From positions 27,114,527 to 27,178,526 of the forward strand of contig OX485808.1 of the NCBI GenBank assembly GCA_950295325.1: DNA of 64,000 bases, given 5' to 3'. Both the position numbers and the translations under genes were made by a program. Shown one piece after another: positions 60,148 to 64,000 of this stretch (its first letter is position 1; every line of letters begins with the position of its first letter). Under the pieces are notes generated by a model. It was not told the origin of the DNA. It ran no database searches and saw only the letters and a program-made list of their open reading frames with translations. This DNA is from Polytrichum commune. Its lineage: Eukaryota > Streptophyta > Polytrichopsida > Polytrichales > Polytrichaceae.

Positions 60148-62680
60148 TATTGACATGCACCCATTTGGAATGAATAAATCAATGATCCCCTTATTTACGA
60201 GGAATCCCCCCCCCCCCCCCCTCCTATTGGGATGGTTGAGAAAGCCCTTGCTATCTCAAGGACTACCGTGTAGTACTTTGTGCTTCCATGTTTAGGATAA
60301 TTATTCCTAAATTTTTGCAACATGGCAATTTTAGACTGCTTGAAACCCACTCAAATCCCATGTAGAAATCAAAACTATGCATCAAAAAAGTGAAATAGGG
60401 AGCACCTTTTGGTAATGTAGTTGATGGCCTTAAATACTTGGAGCATGTACACACTAGGGTCCAAGACCAAAGAAACTCCAAAATGGAATGATCCTATTTG
60501 CTAAGAACAAAATTTGGACCCAAAGAGTTAAATTGGGGTTAAGGTCCAAGGTATGTTAGAAACATAACTGGCACTAATGTGATATCACTTTCCCGCCAAA
60601 CCTCAACAATCCCCACTCAAAAAAGAAACAACAGTCATCCTAGTTTGACAACCCAATCTTCGAGCTGGGCTCCCAATCTTAAGTCCTAAAATTATGTCCA
60701 TTGAAGGGGTGTTTTGGACCCCAAGTTTCTTGGACCCAAACCCTGAAGAAAAGCCACCCTTTCCTTCAAGGAACTTGGGGTTTGTTGACACAAGGAACAT
60801 TTTTGAGAATCTTCCCTCTCAAGTATAGTATTGGTCACACGCAACATGGACAGTAAAGAGAAAGCTAAGATTTGTAAATATGACCTTTGGTTACAAAAGC
60901 AAAAAAGTCAATTGCAAAGAGGAAACGTAGAGCCAAACAAGAGGGGCCACCTAAACCCAGAACCTCAAGGGGAGGAAATAATCCTCATAGTAGTAGGACC
61001 CCTATCACCATGTTGCTCTCTAACATATGAAATAAAAGTATTTTAAAAAAATCAAAAATATGTCGTAACATTAACATAGAAAAATGGAAACCGTTGATGC
61101 CCACTATTGTTGCAGTAGACTAGAAGTAGAATGATTATTATGTGGACCCAAAATGGTTAATTATAAAAGTGGTGGTCTGAAAAGGATGCAGTGATTGTCG
61201 GGATAGGTCTTGTTTCACATCACTTGGGATCACTTTTGGGTATCGTTGAGTTGACCGTTTTGTGTGCATTGGTGAGCATAATAGGATACTTTGATGCTTA
61301 ATTGAGAGAGACTTACTTGCTTCTTTGGGAACATGTAAGTAATTGATTACAATTTACATGGAATGAAATCACACAACAACTTGCATTCCTCGTCATTTCC
61401 TCCATCTCTAAAAATTAAAATTAAAAAAAAACTACACAAATATTCAAGCCACTCTTTATGGCCAAATCAACTTATTTTCACCATTTTCCCATTTTTCTAC
61501 CTTAAATTTGGGACCTCCAAAGGAGAACCGATGCTCATAGTAGTAGGACCCCTATCAAATATTCACCATGTTGCTCCTTGGAGCAATTAACTCTCTAAAA
61601 TATCAAATATTTCTATTTGAACAAATTTGAAATTACGGCATAACATTACTAAGCAGTGGTTCTTTCTTCTCTTCTCTTAAACTGGACTAACCTACACAAT
61701 ATGATGCCAGGATTATACACATTCTAAGTGGTGCAAATGTGAGATATATTAGCTCTCGCATAGGTTAGCTAACTCTCTTAATTGGGCAATGTGGGCGTAA
61801 TATAACTAATTTGAGTGGTTACTTGTTCTAACCATAACCTTAACCAAGATGTGTAGCTAGAGCCTTAGTATGCTTTGTTATGGTTGATGAGCAAACAATA
61901 GAGCTTTGTGAAATTCACTTACAATATGTTCTTTGCCACCCAAGCCTACCATATGTCAACCACAACATCTCTTACAACATAGTCGACCTTCATAATAATA
62001 GACTAAACAATTTGTGTTTTCATTTTGGGATTTTAGCCCATCTTTGGGGAATTCCCTTCCCTTCCTAGTTTTGAATGTTAGTTAACATTGAGTTGCTCTC
62101 TATCTATAACTAGTATTAGTGACCGCTCCTCATACCACCGAGGGGCATAGATCTTATATTTAAGTAAAAATGGACTGAGGCTGAGTCCATAAGTATAACA
62201 TGTTAAACTTTACTAGAGGATCCTACAATAAGATTATATGGTAAGATCCTCTAATAGACTGTGTAGAGTGGATCATAATAGTATCATAGTAGTGGTTCTC
62301 ATCGTATTTTCACTATTTAACATTTATTTATATCTTAACATCAACAAATAGATCTTTGATTTATTTTCATCATATTGTAGTAGCATAACATTCAAGTAAT
62401 CACTAAGGATTCAGTGAAGTGGTTTAGAACTATATGAACAGATCCACCCATAGAATTGAAGCAACCAAAAAGTCCATATTTACTTAAATAAGTCACATAG
62501 GCGAACTTGTGGGAGAAGGCCATAAATCTCAACTAGACAATGTGACATTGTGGGGCAAAGACCTCTGGCTAGATTCCGAGGAAGAATTTGGAACACCACA
62601 AAACCCCGAGCACACAATGCCATCATGCTCTCATCCCCACCTCTCAAAGTCTATTGCAAGGCATCCTCAAGGTAGACGTG
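60148..62680. other. Intergenic DNA, no gene recognised
   Basis: Contains a poly-C tract at 60208-60222, and the phrase catagtagtaggacccctat occurs twice (near 60985 and 61536). No gene. Confidence 0.4.
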
Positions 62681-63045
62681 CCTAAATCGAACACAACAAT
62701 AATCTAGACGCATGCACATTCGAGTGGAATGCAGATATGTGTGGATCTAAGAACTGGCACCCAAAAAAAAACATCCGTTTAAAAGAGATCGGACAACATG
62801 CTCAAAATATGCTAACCATTCTAAGCTTAATAGTCAACATGATAACGAGGGGGGGGGGGACCTATATGACCACCTCATGAGCATGAGAACGACAATGAAG
62901 AAGATATTCATCATATGAGCTCCGAATGTTTGAGACAAATGTCCATGGGCATGATTTGGATTTGCTAATCATCTCGCATGAATCGCATGGTTTCATATCA
63001 TACGAGAAGTGGGTGCATAGAGAAAAAAAAATCAAAAAATGTCCA
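62680..63045 (-). mobile_element. MITE family 1, reverse copy
   Basis: Contains tgtgtggatctaagaac, ggcacccaaaaa, tgctcaaaatatgctaacca, tagtcaacatgata, a G run at 62849-62860, catatgagctccgaatg, atgatttggatttgctaatc and atacgagaagtgggtgca in family order. Confidence 0.65.
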
Positions 63046-63165
63046 TGCAACCACATTCTATCTTAATAACGTTATATTCATTAATCTTCACATATATAAC
63101 TAAAATACAAAGGAATGGTGTCATGTTCCATGATGAAGTTACATGGGGTTTTGATGTGTAGTAAG

Positions 63166-63678
63166 TAGTGTTGCATTTTTTTATTCTAAAGGTCGGAGGC
63201 AACATTATAATTTTTTTTAATGTTCTATTATTATTCAAAATCGTTGAAGATATCAATCCGTGAGGTCTTTTATGGCAAATCGTTGTCAAAAACATTCCCC
63301 TCTTCTAAGATTAGTTCTTCAAGCTCTTCTCTGCCCAAGCATTGATCCAAGAACAAAGACATTGCGAATGCAAACCATCATTCACGACTTATCCAGTGTG
63401 CCATGTGGTGCGTTATGTATTCCAACATTTGTCAGTTCGTGTGGCAACACTTAAGGCTCAGACATTGCCATCGAGTTTGAATGTACTAATGCTATATGAT
63501 AATATGGAACAATTGGCGAAGTTGAGCATGTCTGCACTTGCTCTACTGACCTGGACTGACTGTAACCGTGAATTTATAATTAAAAAAACATAAAAAAATG
63601 CCTCAAAACTTGCCGAGTACTTCAAAATGCATTTAAAAATGTTTATTTCAAAACAAATTAAAAAGAAATACACCACTA
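63166..63678. mobile_element. Non-autonomous hAT element, copy 2, perfect 8-bp target duplication
   Basis: 513 bp, flanked by GTAGTAAG at 63158-63165 and 63679-63686. Termini TAGTGTTGCA and TACACCACTA match copy 1 at 45.2 kb. The internal minus-strand EELEELILEEGNVFDNDLP segment is retained, with an upstream stop not present in copy 1. Confidence 0.88.
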
Positions 63679-63686
63679 GTAGTAAG

Positions 63687-64000
63687 TTCATTGTGGATTA
63701 TGACCGACAATGCACCGTCCATCATATAACGGCATGGAGCGGCAGCAGTCTGCAGTTCAATGCAATTATATAAGGGAATCATAAACCCAAAGGCCCAGGC
63801 CTCCTACCTTATTATACTGTCAATATGTGTATGATAGATGTAGTAATTTTTGTCTCGATTCATTTGTGTCTAAAAGGTGCCACAGTGGCAGTACCTTTAA
63901 CATGACAAGCTTTAAAGTTTGGACGAGACTGGCTTTAATTTGGACATGAATGCACTGAGAAACTTGTTTGAGAAACAAGTGGTTTAAATGCAAAGACATT
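63687..64000. other. Intergenic DNA to window end
   Basis: Nothing recognised. Confidence 0.4.

Overview
The window is a piece of a land-plant nuclear genome, most likely a flowering plant. All recognisable genes are interrupted by spliceosomal introns. They are a ubiquitin-RUB1 fusion, a plastid-targeted alpha-amylase-like protein of the AMY3 type, a two-domain phytocystatin, CRIPT, and a GT92 galactan-synthase-like protein. The DNA between genes and inside introns is AT-rich and full of short non-autonomous transposons. The species cannot be named from the sequence. No bacterial, organellar or viral genes were recognised.

Layout. 0.67-1.44 kb (-): ubiquitin-RUB1 fusion, three coding exons, probable leader intron reaching 2.44 kb. 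2.7-7.5 kb: repeats. 7.58-14.55 kb (-): an 11-exon alpha-amylase-like gene whose phases close perfectly to 553 aa but whose catalytic motifs are changed in all four GH13 regions. 14.6-25.7 kb: gene-free DNA with a pair of inverted ~275-bp arms, foldback repeats, a tRNA-derived SINE and MITEs. 25.78-28.54 kb (-): two-domain cystatin, 187 aa. 30.41-31.03 kb: a 618-bp hAT remnant. 32.55-34.82 kb (+): CRIPT, 96 aa. 36.45-40.28 kb (-): GT92/GALS-like protein, 681 aa, tail-to-tail with CRIPT. 40.3-64.0 kb: no gene recognised, many MITEs, two hAT elements with perfect 8-bp target duplications, a 5S-rRNA-derived retroposon nested in a MITE, a second SINE, and a GC-rich block of unknown origin.

The genes do not form a pathway. 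Ubiquitin/RUB1 serves protein conjugation, the amylase homologue would sit in plastid starch metabolism, the cystatin restrains cysteine proteases, CRIPT is a small zinc-ribbon-like protein, and the GT92 protein would act on pectic galactan in the Golgi. Two themes deserve attention. First, two of the three enzyme-type genes keep an intact fold and open frame but lack family-typical catalytic residues. Second, four introns in three genes carry local tandem arrays; in three of these the repeat unit includes or imitates the adjoining splice site.

Exon coordinates were placed by eye from frame, splice signals and family knowledge. In all five genes the exon lengths sum to a multiple of three.
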